Shown: in pieces, positions 33,013-45,395 of the stretch
Position numbering within the stretch: position 1 is the stretch's first letter
Layout of the letters: every line of letters begins with the position of its first letter
Origin: Zygaena filipendulae
Taxonomy: Eukaryota; Arthropoda; Insecta; Lepidoptera; Zygaenidae
Assembly: GCA_907165275.2 (NCBI GenBank)
Contig: OU015666.1
Location: forward strand, 3,440,001-3,504,000
Length of the DNA: 64,000 bases
Direction of reading: 5' to 3'
The notes under the pieces: model-generated
Seen by the model: the letters and a program-made list of their open reading frames with translations, nothing else
Told to the model about the DNA's origin: nothing
Database searches by the model: none
Program-made: the position numbers and the translations under genes

Positions 33013-33940
33013 ATGGCTCGCAATAGCAACGAAAATGATGACAACAATATTGACCCGGCTTCTGTAACAAATAATATGAAAAGTGAACTTAAAAGAGTGA
33101 GTTTTTAAACTGATTATTAAAGTAGAACCCCAGAAAGTCTACTGTTTACTAAACTTAAAGCACATAACTTTGTTTTTTAATTCTTGACTTCTTTGTTTTG
33201 TAGAACACCTCAAATTTCTTTGATGCGCCTTTTTCTTGCCCTGTGTCTCATAGTGTTTATAATGATCTTTATGCCTCAAGTTCGCAAAACGAAATATATT
33301 TATTTTTTATTTAAGGAAGTAATTAAAGAGCTGCTGAATGGTTCATTTCAAGACAACAAGACCAAATTGGGAAATGATGCACTGTTATTAGTTGTGGAAG
33401 TTGCCAAGTGTTTGGTCACTGAGACATGTCTGCGAGCCTCTAACCAAGCATTACGGGAGGGTTGTGACAAAGTCGATATTGAGCATGTTGAGAAGTGCCT
33501 GCCTCAACTGGTAAGAAATAAAGTTTTGTTTTCACATACTTAATATTAGTTTTTATCAAGCAGTGGACTCAGTGGTGTGGCGGTCCTTCCATACAAGCCC
33601 AAAAGCCTGTTCTGCCTAGACAAAACCCTTGCCACAGAATATCAATATTTTAATAAGTATAAATAAAGTGTGTAAGTATAAATACTTAAAAAAATATTTA
33701 TTACTCCATAAGCAATCGCTTCAGCTAGGCAAGCCGGGCTTTTGGGTTTGTATGGAAGGAACGCCAGTGAGTGGATTATGGATCCTTCTCCTTAGAATAA
33801 TTTTATAGATAGGAATAGGAATAGAACTTACAATCTCTTTATCTCATTCAGTATGTTAAAGAATAGGTACCTATCTAGGTATTTGGACTACTTAAAATAC
33901 CTAAATAATTTTTCTGTTTCAGATGCTTGATTTTCCATAG
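33013..33940 (+). CDS. CENPX: Centromere protein X (CENP-X / MHF2 / FAAP10), histone-fold protein
   Basis: Exons 33013-33096, 33316-33510 and 33923-33940 join in phase to 98 aa. Exon 2 encodes nearly the entire histone fold: EVIKELLNGSFQDNKTKLGN, DALLLVVEVAKCLVTETCL, then KVDIEHVEKCLPQL. Exon 3 adds only MLDFP, which matches the 'LPQLLLDF' ending typical of CENP-X. The family pairs with CENP-S (MHF1) in the MHF complex, acts with FANCM in replication-fork repair, and joins the CENP-T-W-S-X complex at kinetochores; whether the kinetochore role holds in this insect cannot be judged here. The start at 33013 is the first ATG of the exon and is followed by a low-complexity N/D-rich stretch. Intron 2 carries a fold-back MITE. 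Possible poly(A) signal at 34503. Converges with PHAX. Confidence 0.92.
33579..33765. mobile_element. Fold-back MITE in CENPX intron 2
   Basis: Left arm 'ggcggtccttccatacaagc' and 'ccaaaagcctg' pairs with right arm 'gggcttttgggtttgtatgg' and 'aaggaacgcc'. About 187 bp, non-coding. Confidence 0.65.
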
Positions 33941-34719
33941 GATAGAAAAGTTATTAATTGTTACTCAAATATTTAATTTATACCCTTCACAGTTAGTTGA
34001 TTTGCATTTTGGCACCACTCTAATGTGATAGTATATTGTAAACAGCAATTATTATTTTAAGGTTTTATTTTTATAATAGTAGTGTTCTATGTTAAGTGAT
34101 AATTTTGCAAACCTATATTTATTTATTCTTATGTTTAGTGATTGTAAAATATCTTTTTTAAATCTGCTGGTTCTCAAACTGAACTGGAAAGAATGTCACA
34201 ATGTGATGATATTAGTGAGATGAAAACATTTTTATTTTTGTAAATAAATGCTAGTTTTGCTAGAATTTAGTATTACACCAGACACACTGTCAGGATAGGA
34301 TATGATCTAACTTTTTAGTAGGTGCACAGTTAAAGCTGAATACTCTTTTACAAAAATATATGGACCTACAATGGAGAAATATGTATAATAAATATGTTAC
34401 TTCCATAGTTTTGTAATGTTAAAACTTTTTTAATTTTAGTTATTTAAAATGTTTTTAAATACTTAAGTAAGATATAAAAATTTGGTTGTTGTTTGTAAAT
34501 GCAATAAATCAATATTTATTTTCTGCAAAAAGTTTTTTTAATATTTTTTTACATCCCATGCATCATACATCTAGCATGTTTATGTAATTACCTACTAATA
34601 CCTGATACTGTTTACAAAATATGATTACCATTTGAGGACAGAAAATGCAACTGTTGTATTTGCGAGCACCCTGCTTCAAATTCATAATACCCATTATTTG
34701 GTTGTCATATCACAAATAT

Positions 34720-34880
34720 ATTCCTACTATAAATGTGAAGGTTTTGTTGAGTTTTTAACCGATCATGAAATTTATAACAAGGAGTACAGAAAAGGACATT
34801 GACAAGGTTACTTTTATCCCAGAATTCCTGCAGGATCTCCAAAACTAAAGCGGGTGAAACCTCAGAGAACAGCTAGTTTA
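34720..34880 (+). mobile_element. Helitron-like repeat with CAGCTAGT end
   Basis: 'aaccgatcatgaaattt', 'agaaaaggacattgacaagg', 'tatcccagaattcctgcagg', 'cgggtgaaacctcagagaac' and AGCTAGT. Confidence 0.6.
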
Positions 34881-34944
34881 GAAATATTTCCCTACTTCAG
34901 CAGATACTGATAAAATTAGAGGATTATACACGTCCCATTCTTAC

Positions 34945-35100
34945 ATATTATAAAACAAAGTCCACTGACGCGTCTGTCTGTCACCTGAACGGATTTTCAT
35001 GCGGTTTTCACCAATAGATAAAGGGATTCGAGAGGAAGGTTTATACGTAGCCATAGTTTATCCTGGAATTCCCGCGGTTGACACCGCGAGGGTCAACGGT
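34945..35100 (+). mobile_element. Helitron-like repeat
   Basis: 'ttataaaacaaagtccactg', 'gaacggattttcatgcggtt', 'ttcaccaatagataaaggga', 'cctggaattcccgcggttga'. Confidence 0.6.
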
Positions 35101-35600
35101 TTTAAATATTGGGCGGCGCTTGATTCGCGACGATCGCGACTGCGGGGTTAGTCAAGTTGACATTCTACAATCGTCATGTCACTTGGTCAGCCAATCAAAA
35201 CTAGTTTTCAAGTGGTCACGTAAAACTAGGGTTTTGATTGGCAGACCAAAGTTTTCTCTTCTAGTTTCCTATTGTGTTAACTATTGTACCATGTCAACTT
35301 GGCTAACCCCGTTGTACGAGTTGGTTTCTATCGACTATTCTGAGGTATGCCGTGGTAGGTCGAACCTTTGTCCAGCAGTGTACCTACTTCTGTAGGATAC
35401 GATAATGATGATGAATTCATGTACCAAGCTAATTGAGCATTAGTTAATTCTTATTCCCTTTAAGTCGGTTATGAATAAAAACACTGGTTTTATTTGAAAA
35501 AGGTTGTATTATGTATAAAGTAGGTATTTCACTTGTATTAAGTAATATTATATGTACAATTTTTGACCACATCACGCTTACGTTACAATTATAAATTATA

Positions 35601-35993
35601 CAGGGTGTCCCGTAAATCGACGTCAAGCCAGAATCAGGTCAGGCTAAGTCATAACAGCTGTTAACAGAAAAATATAAAAATCTTTGCTATGACTATTTAA
35701 AAAAAAGGACAGTCATTAAAAACTGACGAAAGCAATAACTTCGAAAACTTCATTGGCAAAAACTTAAATTTTAAGCATTAGTTTTCAGAAACACTATTCA
35801 GGATTACACAATAATAAGAAAATTGAAAAAAAGTTAAGGTTTGTAGCAACAGGAGTTAAAGAACCGTCGCTGGGTGTAAATTTTTATAATTTTTATGAAT
35901 TTTAAAGATTGTTTTTTTTTTTACTTTTTCTATTAAGTTATGACATAGCCTATCACCCTGTTCTGGCTTGACGTCGATTTACGGGACACCCTG
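35601..35993. mobile_element. 393-bp non-autonomous TIR element flanked by TA
   Basis: Left end 'cagggtgtcccgtaaatcga' continuing 'cgtcaagccagaa'; right end the mirror 'tcgatttacgggacaccctg'. TA lies on both sides. Interior is AT-rich and non-coding. Terminal CAGGGTGT resembles the start of the larger element at 46717 although the rest of the ends differ. Confidence 0.8.
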
Positions 35994-36884
35994 TATAATC
36001 AACGACAGAGTTCTCAACACTACCTGCTGAAGTATTCATGGAAAAAATAAAACAACAAAATGAAAATTCACGCAACCAATACATACATAAATTGTTTTGA
36101 AATAAAAGATGCCATTTGAAATGAATTCGCATCGGACTTGCACTTGACGTGGTAACACGTACCTAGACCCGGATAAAAAAACTAACACTAAAATATTATC
36201 TGTGACTAAACACGTCACACACAAAGCGGATTTCGCCACTTTTAAAGGTCATTCCTACTTGTCCCCGTCATCAGCGGTGACAAAAATTCCCATGAGAGCG
36301 CTGGAGGCATTCGAAGCGGGCACAACTGGGAATTAACCGCTAGATAATATGTGAACTGGATTGACGGATCACTTAATAGTTTATTTTCTGCTGTCGACTA
36401 GACCAAGTAGACCACATTGGAATATATTATGTAGATTGAGGCTTACTACTGGTGGTATATTAGCGGCAAGGGAGGCGCCACAATCGGATCTCGGATATCT
36501 CAAAACTATGGCTATAGTGTTAATTTTAAGCTTAAATTAAAATTTAGTCCATTGCAATTTCGATTATTAGTGGTATAAGATCAAAGTTTCAATATAAGCA
36601 TATCCGATGAAAGGTTTTATCTAGAGGTAAAGTTGGTCAGTTTGTAAGGTAATCTCTGGATCTGTTACTTAATGGATCTGGTTTGCGTGATGCGCGTCGT
36701 GTACAAAAGAACGTACGCCGTAACTATTGTGGCTGGTAACTGTTAATCTAAATAAATTAAAAAAATAACATGCTTCCTTCATGCATGATACCTACGGGCA
36801 GCTTTTCTGTTTACCTTTAATAAAGTTTCACAACATTTTTAGGCGGAAAAAAGAGCGACAATGCCCGAATCCTACTATTATTAT

Positions 36885-37045
36885 AATTTTTACGAAAGTC
36901 TGTGAAGCTGTTTGGATGTTTGTTAATCACGCCAACAACGTCTGAAAGGATCTGGACGAAAGGCACACAGAATAATGTTCTGGATAGGATACTTTTTATC
37001 AAGGAATTCTTGTGTAATTCCAGAACTACACGGGCAGCAGTGCAG
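36885..37045 (+). mobile_element. Helitron-like repeat, degenerate
   Basis: 'ctgtttggatgtttgttaat', 'ggatctggacgaaaggcaca', 'ggatactttttatcaaggaa' and a weak end 'cagtgcaggaaacagtaagt'. Confidence 0.45.
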
Positions 37046-37313
37046 GAAACAGTAAGTAATTAAACCTGCCTAGATAATCTTTAAGGAAAACGTTACAAGT
37101 TTAGCTTTCTATTGTGAAAAGAAGTTTAATATGACTCGTACAATTTAAGTAAATACATAATTATGTAATATGTATAGATGGGTACTGTCATTTGAATGTA
37201 ACGTGTTACGCGTATGATATTGCGCTGGCCGTTGGTTTCCGGAGAAACCCTTTTATAGTGAGCGCGGTTGAACAATGTTCGAAACAATCACGATATGCAG
37301 CATCCGATTCACG

Positions 37314-37494
37314 ATGACATTCCTTGCCCATAACGCGCGTCCGTACAGTCTCAAATGTTCCAGAATCTAAATGAACGACAAATTAGTGTTCTCTATGCCT
37401 CATACATTTTTTATGTATTGTTTTGTAGTCAACTTTTTTAGGGTACAGGGGGTAACGATGTAGCGAGTTATGGTCATAGCGAATCAGGCTCCTG
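37314..37494. mobile_element. MITE family A, copy 3 (decayed)
   Basis: 'cattccttgcccataacgcg' and 'cgtccgtacagtctcaaatg' at left, 'gttatggtcatagcgaatca' at right. Ends more diverged than in copies 1 and 2. Confidence 0.6.
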
Positions 37495-38466
37495 TTCAAA
37501 CAGAATATAATTAAAACTATGCTGTGAATGGATGCTCAAGTCGATACCCCCCTTTACTTGGGCCGTTTTTAACATGGGGAATGGGCAAGTTTCACACAAT
37601 TTAGTCTTTCTAATTAGACAAATAGTTTTATGAACGTAACAAGTATAGTTGCGCTATTTTTTATAGGTAGGCGTCCACAATCCACATATACACATCGGAC
37701 GCATCGCATCAAACGGATTATGCTGGAATAACACGTGTGAACAGGACGATAATACAGCGGGCGACGCGGAGCGAGCGAGCGCGCGGAGTCCGTCCACTGG
37801 AGCGTCATTTCGTATGACGTCATCGGCACGCATCGGAGTTGCCCCTCGGAGCATCGCGCGGCGGTCAACGTGCGATCCGTACGACGCGGATCAGAGGACG
37901 CACTTATATGACTTTCTATACAAAGAATACTACGATCCGTTTGATGCGATGCGTGACAATATAATCAAAAATTTGTTGTGAGTATACTGTTAATGGATGT
38001 GAATATTTTTTTCAAAGTCCATTCAAACTATAAACACATTTACAAACTCTTATCTATGGCCCGTGTTAAATAAACAAGAGATTTAAACTGATACCTGAAA
38101 AATAAAAAAGACCAAGACTTTCGAATCTTGATCTCCTAGACATGAAAAACTCCCTTCGAATAAACTCTGACTCAAAGCTTGAAACTTTTTTGACAATCTT
38201 TAAATCTTATTGCATTAGTAAATAAAGTTCAACAACTGTCAAGTAAAACCATCTTCAATGGTGATCACGTAGAAAAAAAAATCGGACACCTAACTCTAGG
38301 TGAATACCAAATGACTTAATACAATCCAGCTTACCATACAGCACCTTATTAAACACAAACGATTCACACGATGAACGACTTAACGAATACATCCCGCCAG
38401 TCCACTCGCGGCGCCGGAGCGGGCACCGATCGACGTTCACAGATCACAGTCTCCCGAGCAACGTCC

Positions 38467-41400
38467 TCAGAACATGTCCATGTCGTCGTTGCACATGACC
38501 TCGAGGAAGTCGTCGTCCTCGTACCCCCGCAGCGGGCGGGGCTCCGGGCGGCCGGGGGGCGGGGAGCGCGCGCGGGGCGGCGACGCGGCCGCCGGCCCTG
38601 CCCCCGGCCCCGCCCCCGACGGGCCGTCAGTGTCGCTCGAGCCGTCGCGCGCGTCGGTCTCCGGCGACGGCGGCGGGTTCGAGCCGTGCTCCGTCTGCGC
38701 GGCCGCCTCGCCGCGGGACATCAGCGACGGCAACTCCGAGTCTGCGTGCAAAACGATATGTAAACGTGATGTACGATCGGGCGATGGTTAAAATCTCTGA
38801 CGCTAACGATCGGTTGAACTCTATCACTATCGCAAACAATCTAATCTAAGTAGGTACATAAAAATAAAAATTGAAGTATCTGTTTGTAATCCCAAATTAG
38901 CAGCTTTTCACTAAATACATATGAAAGTATATACGGTACTTACATAAAATAATTTATTTTTATTTTTGTCTGTCTGTCTAATTGTTCCGGCTAATCTTGG
39001 AAACGAATGGACCGATTTTAACAGGACTTTCACTGGGACTTTCGCTGATGTTATAAAGTGTAACTTTGGCTACTTTTGTTTTAGAAGTAAATAGTTCCTG
39101 CGGGAATTCCGACCCACACGCGGTGAAATGGCGGGGCACAGCTAGATAAGTATAATATTTTTAAACAATAATTAGACATAAATAAGCAATAGTGTGTTAA
39201 CCCACATTGGAGAAATTTTCAGTACCATTTTATGTCAACATTTTTTATGTGCAACATATTATTGTTGGTATTTAAACAATGTAATAAGGTAAACACATAA
39301 TTAAAAAACGTTCAACTATCACTTCTCGGTTACTTGACATTTATTTTGCACATTTATTTATTTATTTATTTACTAGGAAGACCAGCAGCACACTTAATTT
39401 TCTATGTATAGATTCTATATAAAACAAATGGTACATAGTTATTTGTGTGCGTACAGCATACTCTGACTTACCGGTTAAGCTCTGTTTCAACTGCTCCATC
39501 ACCTTCTGCCGACTCTTCGCGCGGGATTTCTTAATCTTGCGCACTTTCTCTTTGCGTTCCTCGTTGAAGATTTGACTGACCATGTCTTGGGACACGTCGT
39601 CATCCCGTTTCAATAGGAAAAAATAGATACCGCCGGGTGTCCGTCGCCTTGTGCCATTCTGTAATGTATAACAATACATATAAAACTCAGAGGGGCAAGT
39701 AGAAGAAATGGAACCCTATTTACTATTTACTTGCAAGCTTCATGTTCATAGCAGGGATGTTGCGAGTGTTAGCAATCGCATCCGCAATCGACATCGCCAT
39801 CAATGCGGATATTCATGCGGATGCGAATATAATACAAGTTGCGACAAGAAAGAAATTGGGCGGGGCCGGCGAAAGAAAATTACTAAGTGAAGTTAAAAAA
39901 AAATAGGAGCATTAATCTCAATACTAATTTTCATTGATAAAAATGTTAATAATTACTTTATCATTGTTTTAATTCTTTATTCATAAACTTTATATTCATA
40001 TAAAATCTTAAACATCCGTATCCACATCCGCGGATGTGAGTCTCCAAAAATCCGCACAAAAAATCCGCATCCGCAACATCCCTGGTTCATAGTACTAACA
40101 GCACCGTTGTCCTAGCGGTTAGTGAACCTGACTGCTACTAGAAGTTTTGTGGTTTCTGGTACCCATAGTACAAGCTCTGCTTTGTTTGAGACTTGGTGAT
40201 GTCTGCCTTTGCCTATCATTATTAAATTGACATCACAATATTTATTATATTGCAATAATATTCGAGTCTTATACTCTAATTTACCGATTTAACCTTAACT
40301 TTTTTTATTTTTTATTTATTTACTCCAAAAAAACAAATACCTTAACAAAATACAAAAAACACACTTAAGCCCGAAAGGGCTTGTTGGTGTCGCATAACTA
40401 ATACAAGATTCATACAGGATGTATCAAGCTGTGTGTGATTTACAAACAAGCAAGCAAAATATTCTTTGTTTTAAATAAAACTAACCAAAAAATGCATATT
40501 GTATCAATTTTACAATGTACCTAGCTAATGGAAGTAGGTCACAATTTGTCTGGTAAGCGAGGCAAACGAAAATTTTCAATTTCAAAATATATAATTAACT
40601 CACCATAACCAGCATGCCTCCTTCGGCTTCCATTTTTTGGGTCTCCTTGTAAATTTCTATTGCTTTATTTGCGCCCAGCACTTCGACAATTCGCCCTGGA
40701 AAGCAAGGTGTTGTTCAAAAATGCCTTATGTATTCAAATTCAAATACATATACTTTATTGCCCCAAAAGAGATAGTATAGCGTATTATATTATCTGTGGT
40801 ATAGCTAAAACACATAAAATGTATTCATACAATTTCAAATAAATAAGAGTTTAAAATACTGAACACCCAATTTCATTGTTAAAGCAGAAATGTAAAAAAT
40901 CGGATAAATGACAAAGCTGCGAACTGACTGTTCTTTAACCATTTGCCAGACATAGTGAGATAATAATAATGGTTGACTGGTAGAGAATGCTGTAGGGCAT
41001 AAAGTTCGGCATTTGTACATATTGTGCAGTAAAGAATAAATAAATAAAATAATGAACTACCACAATTTTGTGTCAATTTAAAATTGTAAAATCGTATGTT
41101 CATAAATTAGAAAAAATATTTTTGGAATCAGAAAATCTAGTAGTATTTTCTATACCAATATTACAAAGAGAAAAAGTTTGTAAGTTTTTGATTTAAAAAT
41201 TACCTGAAAGTATTCCAAAATTGAGACAAGTGTATTTATTTCAAGTGTTATCACACCTGTGTGTGATAAATATTATTTGAAATTCCTATAAAGTCATGGA
41301 TTACCTTATCTTATAAAATAGTATCAAACTAGACACAAGTATTTTTTTTTAAATAGCTAAGATACTTAGTCATAGAATGTTTCCAAAGTTTTTAAATAAT

Positions 41401-43341
41401 AAACTGAGCTTACCAACTAAATCCTGCTTCTCCTCAGATAATTTCTGTGCAATATCAGCTCCAATACTTTCTACCGGATCTTGTGGTGAGACTGCTAAGT
41501 CGGGTAGGAACCTTGGTACATGTTTCTCATTATTCTGACGATGACTGTTCACCTTCTTTCCTAGCCTCAGTTTAACATTAGACCGATCACAATGCTTACG
41601 TTTATTTGTTGCATGCTCTTTTTCTTTACTCTCTTTGCTGTCAGAAAATACTTTTTTAGAAATATAGTTATCATCTAATCTATATTTAATAGTATAATCA
41701 TAAGATTCAACACCGTATCTAAATTTCTTAGAGACATCACAGCTGACCATATCCTCAGTCAAAATATCCTCCTGAAATTAAAAAATACAATAGGAACTAA
41801 AATCCACCCAATTAATTTATGGAACCAACCACACAATGTCATCTGGAGTAACAAAACAATACAAAAATGCCAATTTGATATTTCTTTTTTGTATTAAAAC
41901 TTTAAAAGAATAATAATTAATAATGTCAATATCAAAACAATCAATTGAACAGTTAGCAATGTGCAAACAACAACATATAAGATAACAATAAAATGCTTTA
42001 TTAGTATTTTGTGGTAGTTGTAATGTACCTACATCCATACAATTTGTAATTGTTATTAAAACTAACTAAAGGGAACCAACTAAAGGCTGTACATAATATG
42101 AAGAAATAATGCAGATGCCATTAAATACTGGTGTAAGAACTCTATTTATTTTCTTAAATTCTTATACATAATTAATTACAAAAATATTCCTGAGAAAATA
42201 TTACATTTCAACCTAATAATATTTATAAATTGGCACAATGAGTGCAAGCCAAACTAAATAAAAAGCATTACAGCTTTTCGATAGTAAGATATAAATAATA
42301 GCCAGCCGAAAAACAGAACAGCTAAAACTATTGCATAATCAAGCAAACACAGATATAAACAACACCATTAATATCAATTGCAGAATTAAAAGCAATGATT
42401 TTAAGAATTTATGTGCCTGTATGCTCGCATGTATGGCAAACTACAGTGTAGAACTGAACTGGGTTTACATGAAGTAAAAATAATCACTGTAACAGTACTG
42501 GCATAAAATTAACTGTCATCATATAAACAGCACTTGAAGCCAGGATGCTAACCAAAAACTAGCTATCGAGGCAGCTTGCTATCCTGCCGGGCTAAGATGC
42601 GCAACACGATAAAATTTTATCGAGCCATTTTATCGATTCTCATCAACATATTGTATGGCTTTGTCGACGAGAATCAATAAAATGGCTCAATAAAATTTTA
42701 TCGTGTTGCACATCTTAGCCCCGCTGGTTTCTATAAACCAGACCCTTATATCTCAGGCATAAGCACACAGCTACTATATTGCAATAACATTGTAAATTTA
42801 CCTGTAAAGCACTGCACCAAACATTATATTTGTTCTTTTTATCTGCCTGTGGTGTTGCTTGTGGTTGTCTCACTTTTATCTTTGAACGCTTTGCTCGAGG
42901 TTGGTGCTCTTCGTCCGATTCGGAAGCCAAAGACTCCTGTGGTGATCCCTCGTCACTTGGTTCATCCTGTATCTGCATACGAACTAAGGATGGAGGGTCA
43001 AACGCTTCCGGTCGCGCCAACGGTATATAGGTGCCATCCTCCACATCAGAATCTTGTAACTGCGAACGTAAAATTGGGTTAAGAAGCTACTACGCCCCAA
43101 TTTCATGAGCCAACATTATTCTTTGTTAGACAAGTTACAATATTTTCCATATGTTAATAATGTAATTCTATAGTTTAGCTACGTAGATTGTACACGACAT
43201 TTTACAGGTGAATTTAACGTTAATTGTGATAGTAAAAAAGGAGAAACTTGACTTAAAGAAGTTCAAGCAAAAAATTTTTGTTCTAACCTCCCCTTCTTCC
43301 AGCGATATTTCTGCATCCAACTCCACTTCTGTGGTCGACAT
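38467..43341 (-). CDS. PHAX: Phosphorylated adapter RNA export protein (PHAX)
   Basis: Six exons on the minus strand: 43341-43288, 43059-42802, 41771-41414, 40695-40604, 39658-39472, 38741-38467. They join in phase to 407 aa, close to the vertebrate length. The N-terminus is MSTTEVELDAEISLEEGE, followed by an acidic segment and a basic KRSKIKVRQ. The RNA-binding domain runs from about residue 225 to 310: GRIVEVLGANKAIEIYKETQ, KMEAEGGMLVMNGTRRRTPG and GIYFFLLKRDDDVSQDMV, then a KVRKIKKSRAKSRQK basic stretch. The C-terminus is Pro/Gly/Ala-rich and ends in DDDFLEVMCNDDMDMF. PHAX bridges m7G-capped U snRNA and the cap-binding complex to CRM1 for nuclear export. The GC-rich last exon contrasts with the AT-rich first four. 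Introns hold a hAT MITE (39752-40084) and a fold-back (42589-42721). Confidence 0.92.
38960..39150 (+). mobile_element. Helitron-like repeat with CAGCTAG end
   Basis: 'ctgtctgtctaattgttccg', 'gaatggaccgattttaacag', 'ttcctgcgggaattccgacc', 'ggtgaaatggcggggcacag' and CTAGATA. PHAX intron 5. Confidence 0.6.
39752..40084. mobile_element. hAT-type MITE with perfect 8-bp target duplication
   Basis: GTTCATAG flanks both sides (39744-39751, 40085-40092). Ends are CAGGGATGTTGCGA and CGCAACATCCCTG. The interior is rich in 'atgcggat' and 'catccgcgg' phrases; a related fragment with 'ccgcggatatccg' lies at 9220-9300. In PHAX intron 4; the ORF at 39708-39890 is inside it and not a gene. Confidence 0.9.
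42589..42721. mobile_element. Fold-back MITE in PHAX intron 2
   Basis: 'gggctaagatgcgcaacacg' and 'ataaaattttatcgagccat' pair with 'atggctcaataaaattttat' and 'cgtgttgcacatcttagccc'. Loop of about 20 bp. Confidence 0.8.
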
Positions 43342-44282
43342 CACGTTAAATATCTCTCCTTATATACAGTGTAATAGTGTTTATTAAAAAACTATTTCGT
43401 TTACGAGTAAATTTAGTACCGCCGAGCTAATTTCTGAGATTTTGTGAGACATACTAATCAAAAATGACAATTCATTGACATTTTTTTTTTTCGTTTATTT
43501 ATCCTATATAGGAAAGGCAGGCTAAGAGTACAGGGCCCATACTGCCAATTCTGATGTGTCAATTCATTGATAATTTGACAGCACTTGAGACCTTTTTTTT
43601 ATTTTATTTTTTTAATAATTTTTTCGGCCCTGAGTACGCGCTCTTTGGAGCCTTAGTACCTCAGAACCGTAGATGGCGCTCAGAACCATATCAGAACAAT
43701 ATTAGTCTTCTGAGCTTAGTACGTAGCTAGATATTTAGTTAGATATTTGACAGCAGCATTGCCAACATTGTAATTTGCAAAATTGCCAAAATTATTGAGA
43801 TTTGGGATACCTACTACTTACCCAAGCCGCACACGGACGCGCGGACGGTTTTCGCGTCATCGGCTTTTTGAATATTTTGATTCTAATAATATATTATATT
43901 AGTCTTTCCGGAGTTTCTGGTACATTATACTATTATTATTATACTATGATTTAATTTTTTTATTTTTTGGGAAACAAACGGCACAACAGTACATAAGTAT
44001 AACATAATATAGTTTCGTACACCTTAAAGTCTCCACACAAAGGAAGAAAAAATAAATAAATAAATAAAATAAAATAAATTATTATAATAATATTCTGTTT
44101 GGAACTTTTGGTAGAATTTGAGCAAAAGTGGACATCATTTTTATTTATTTATTTATTTGAAACAAGATAATCCACCAAATCGCCTCTCTTAAAAACAAAA
44201 CATCTGATGCAAATAATATATTTTATTTATTTGTTTTTACAAATTGGTTTATCGTAGTTAATATTGTGTAAATGTGGCGGAA

Positions 44283-44949
44283 TAGGGTACTTGCTTGAAA
44301 TTTATAAAAAGAAATTGTGTCAATATTACAAAAATAGGGCCCGACAAAAGCATAATCGTAAAATATTTATTAAGAAATCATCAGTAGTTTCCAAAATATT
44401 CAACTTTTAATTTTGTGAAACGGAACGTTGCAATGAAACACCAATCACAGCGTAGACAGAGAATTTATCACAGCCATCCATAACATGTTACGTCACTTTT
44501 ATTTTTTTAGAAAAAATTTACCCCTTTCAACGGAAGGCAAAAGAATCTAAGTGCATACAGTCAATACATATAATTTCACTTTTTCTGAAGTTCTTTACTT
44601 TGAAATGCATTGGTAAGATGCGTTTCGATTCTTTCCTGGAACTTTTGAAAGTAAATCAACACAGTTTAAACTAAATTTCGCTTTTATTTATTGAAATTAC
44701 TTATCTGTCAGTGTCACACGATCCTATCAATACGATAGTGATATTTCTGTCACAGATTAATAAGGCGTAATTTTATCTATTGACGTCAATCTGCGTTTTG
44801 GCGGTAAGGTCAAAAGTAGTAACTTTGAAACGCTCTATTTAATTAATTTATCGATATTTTTTTTTCTTTTTCTTGTTTTGTTTAAGTAGGCCATATATCT
44901 TTTAAATAGACTGGAAAAAAAATCACGAAGGTACGCTATTCGCATAACA
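44283..44949. mobile_element. Non-autonomous DNA element, family B copy 3, reversed, with a linked repeat
   Basis: Starts 'tagggtacttgcttgaaatt' and contains 'caccaatcacagcgt', 'ataaggcgtaatttt' and 'gtttaagtaggccatatatc' in reverse relation to 9654-10285. The right end is degenerate ('ggtacgctatt'). Directly after it (44945-45150) comes a reversed relative of the 690-1335 repeat, with 'gggaggttgtcgttttact'. Confidence 0.65.
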
Positions 44950-45327
44950 GTGATCCATTATTTAGTGATGAACAATGTAGAAACAGTGAAGTAAGATGAA
45001 ATGAGGCATTCGCTGGGAGCAATGACATTCTATGTATTTAAGGAGGGCCGGGAGGTTGTCGTTTTACTATACAATTTTCCACAGAGCATCCTATTACGGT
45101 TCAACTGTGGTCTGTGACGCATCCTTCTAAAAGTTCCAGTAAAACAGTAAAACATCGAATGCATCTCACTATCTTTCAAATTTACAATGTAGAAAGCAAA
45201 CATGTCTGTATGGACTTAGTTTGACTTTCTCCGACAGGGATAAATAAAAGAATCTCTGTGGTCGAAGGGTCGAATAGTTTCCACAAACTAACTAGACTGA
45301 GGTAGTACCTCAGAAGAATAAGGGTAG

Positions 45328-45395
45328 CAGAGAGAAGGTAATCACTACGTTTTAGTACTCATGGTAGGTACCACGTAGTGATTACCTTCTCTCTG
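45328..45395. repeat. Inverted pair of the GTGATTACCTTCTCTCTG motif
   Basis: 'cagagagaaggtaatcacta' CG at left and its exact reverse complement at right enclose only about 24 bp ('ttttagtactcatggtaggtacca'-like). A complete palindromic unit of 68 bp, the only paired occurrence in the window. Confidence 0.75.

Larger units (their letters stand above)
33941..38466. other. Intergenic region between convergent CENPX and PHAX, repeats only
   Basis: Contains Helitron-like repeats (34720-34880, 34945-35100, 36885-37045), a 393-bp TIR element (35601-35993) and MITE family A copy 3 (37314-37494). A GC-rich stretch at 37690-37935 has repeated 'gatccg' and 'cgatgcg' phrases. The ORFs at 35078-35395, 36036-36239 and 37614-37868 have no recognisable domain and overlap repeats. 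Confidence 0.5.

Noticed and set aside
35078..35395. 105-aa ORF
   Set aside because: Begins inside a Helitron-like repeat and shows no domain or splice context.
37614..37868. 84-aa and 66-aa minus ORFs in a GC-rich patch
   Set aside because: No recognisable domain, low-complexity repeated phrases, likely part of a repeat.
38371..38791. Plus-strand ORFs of 130 and 105 aa
   Set aside because: Antisense to the GC-rich last exon of PHAX, which has homology-supported splicing and a matching C-terminus.
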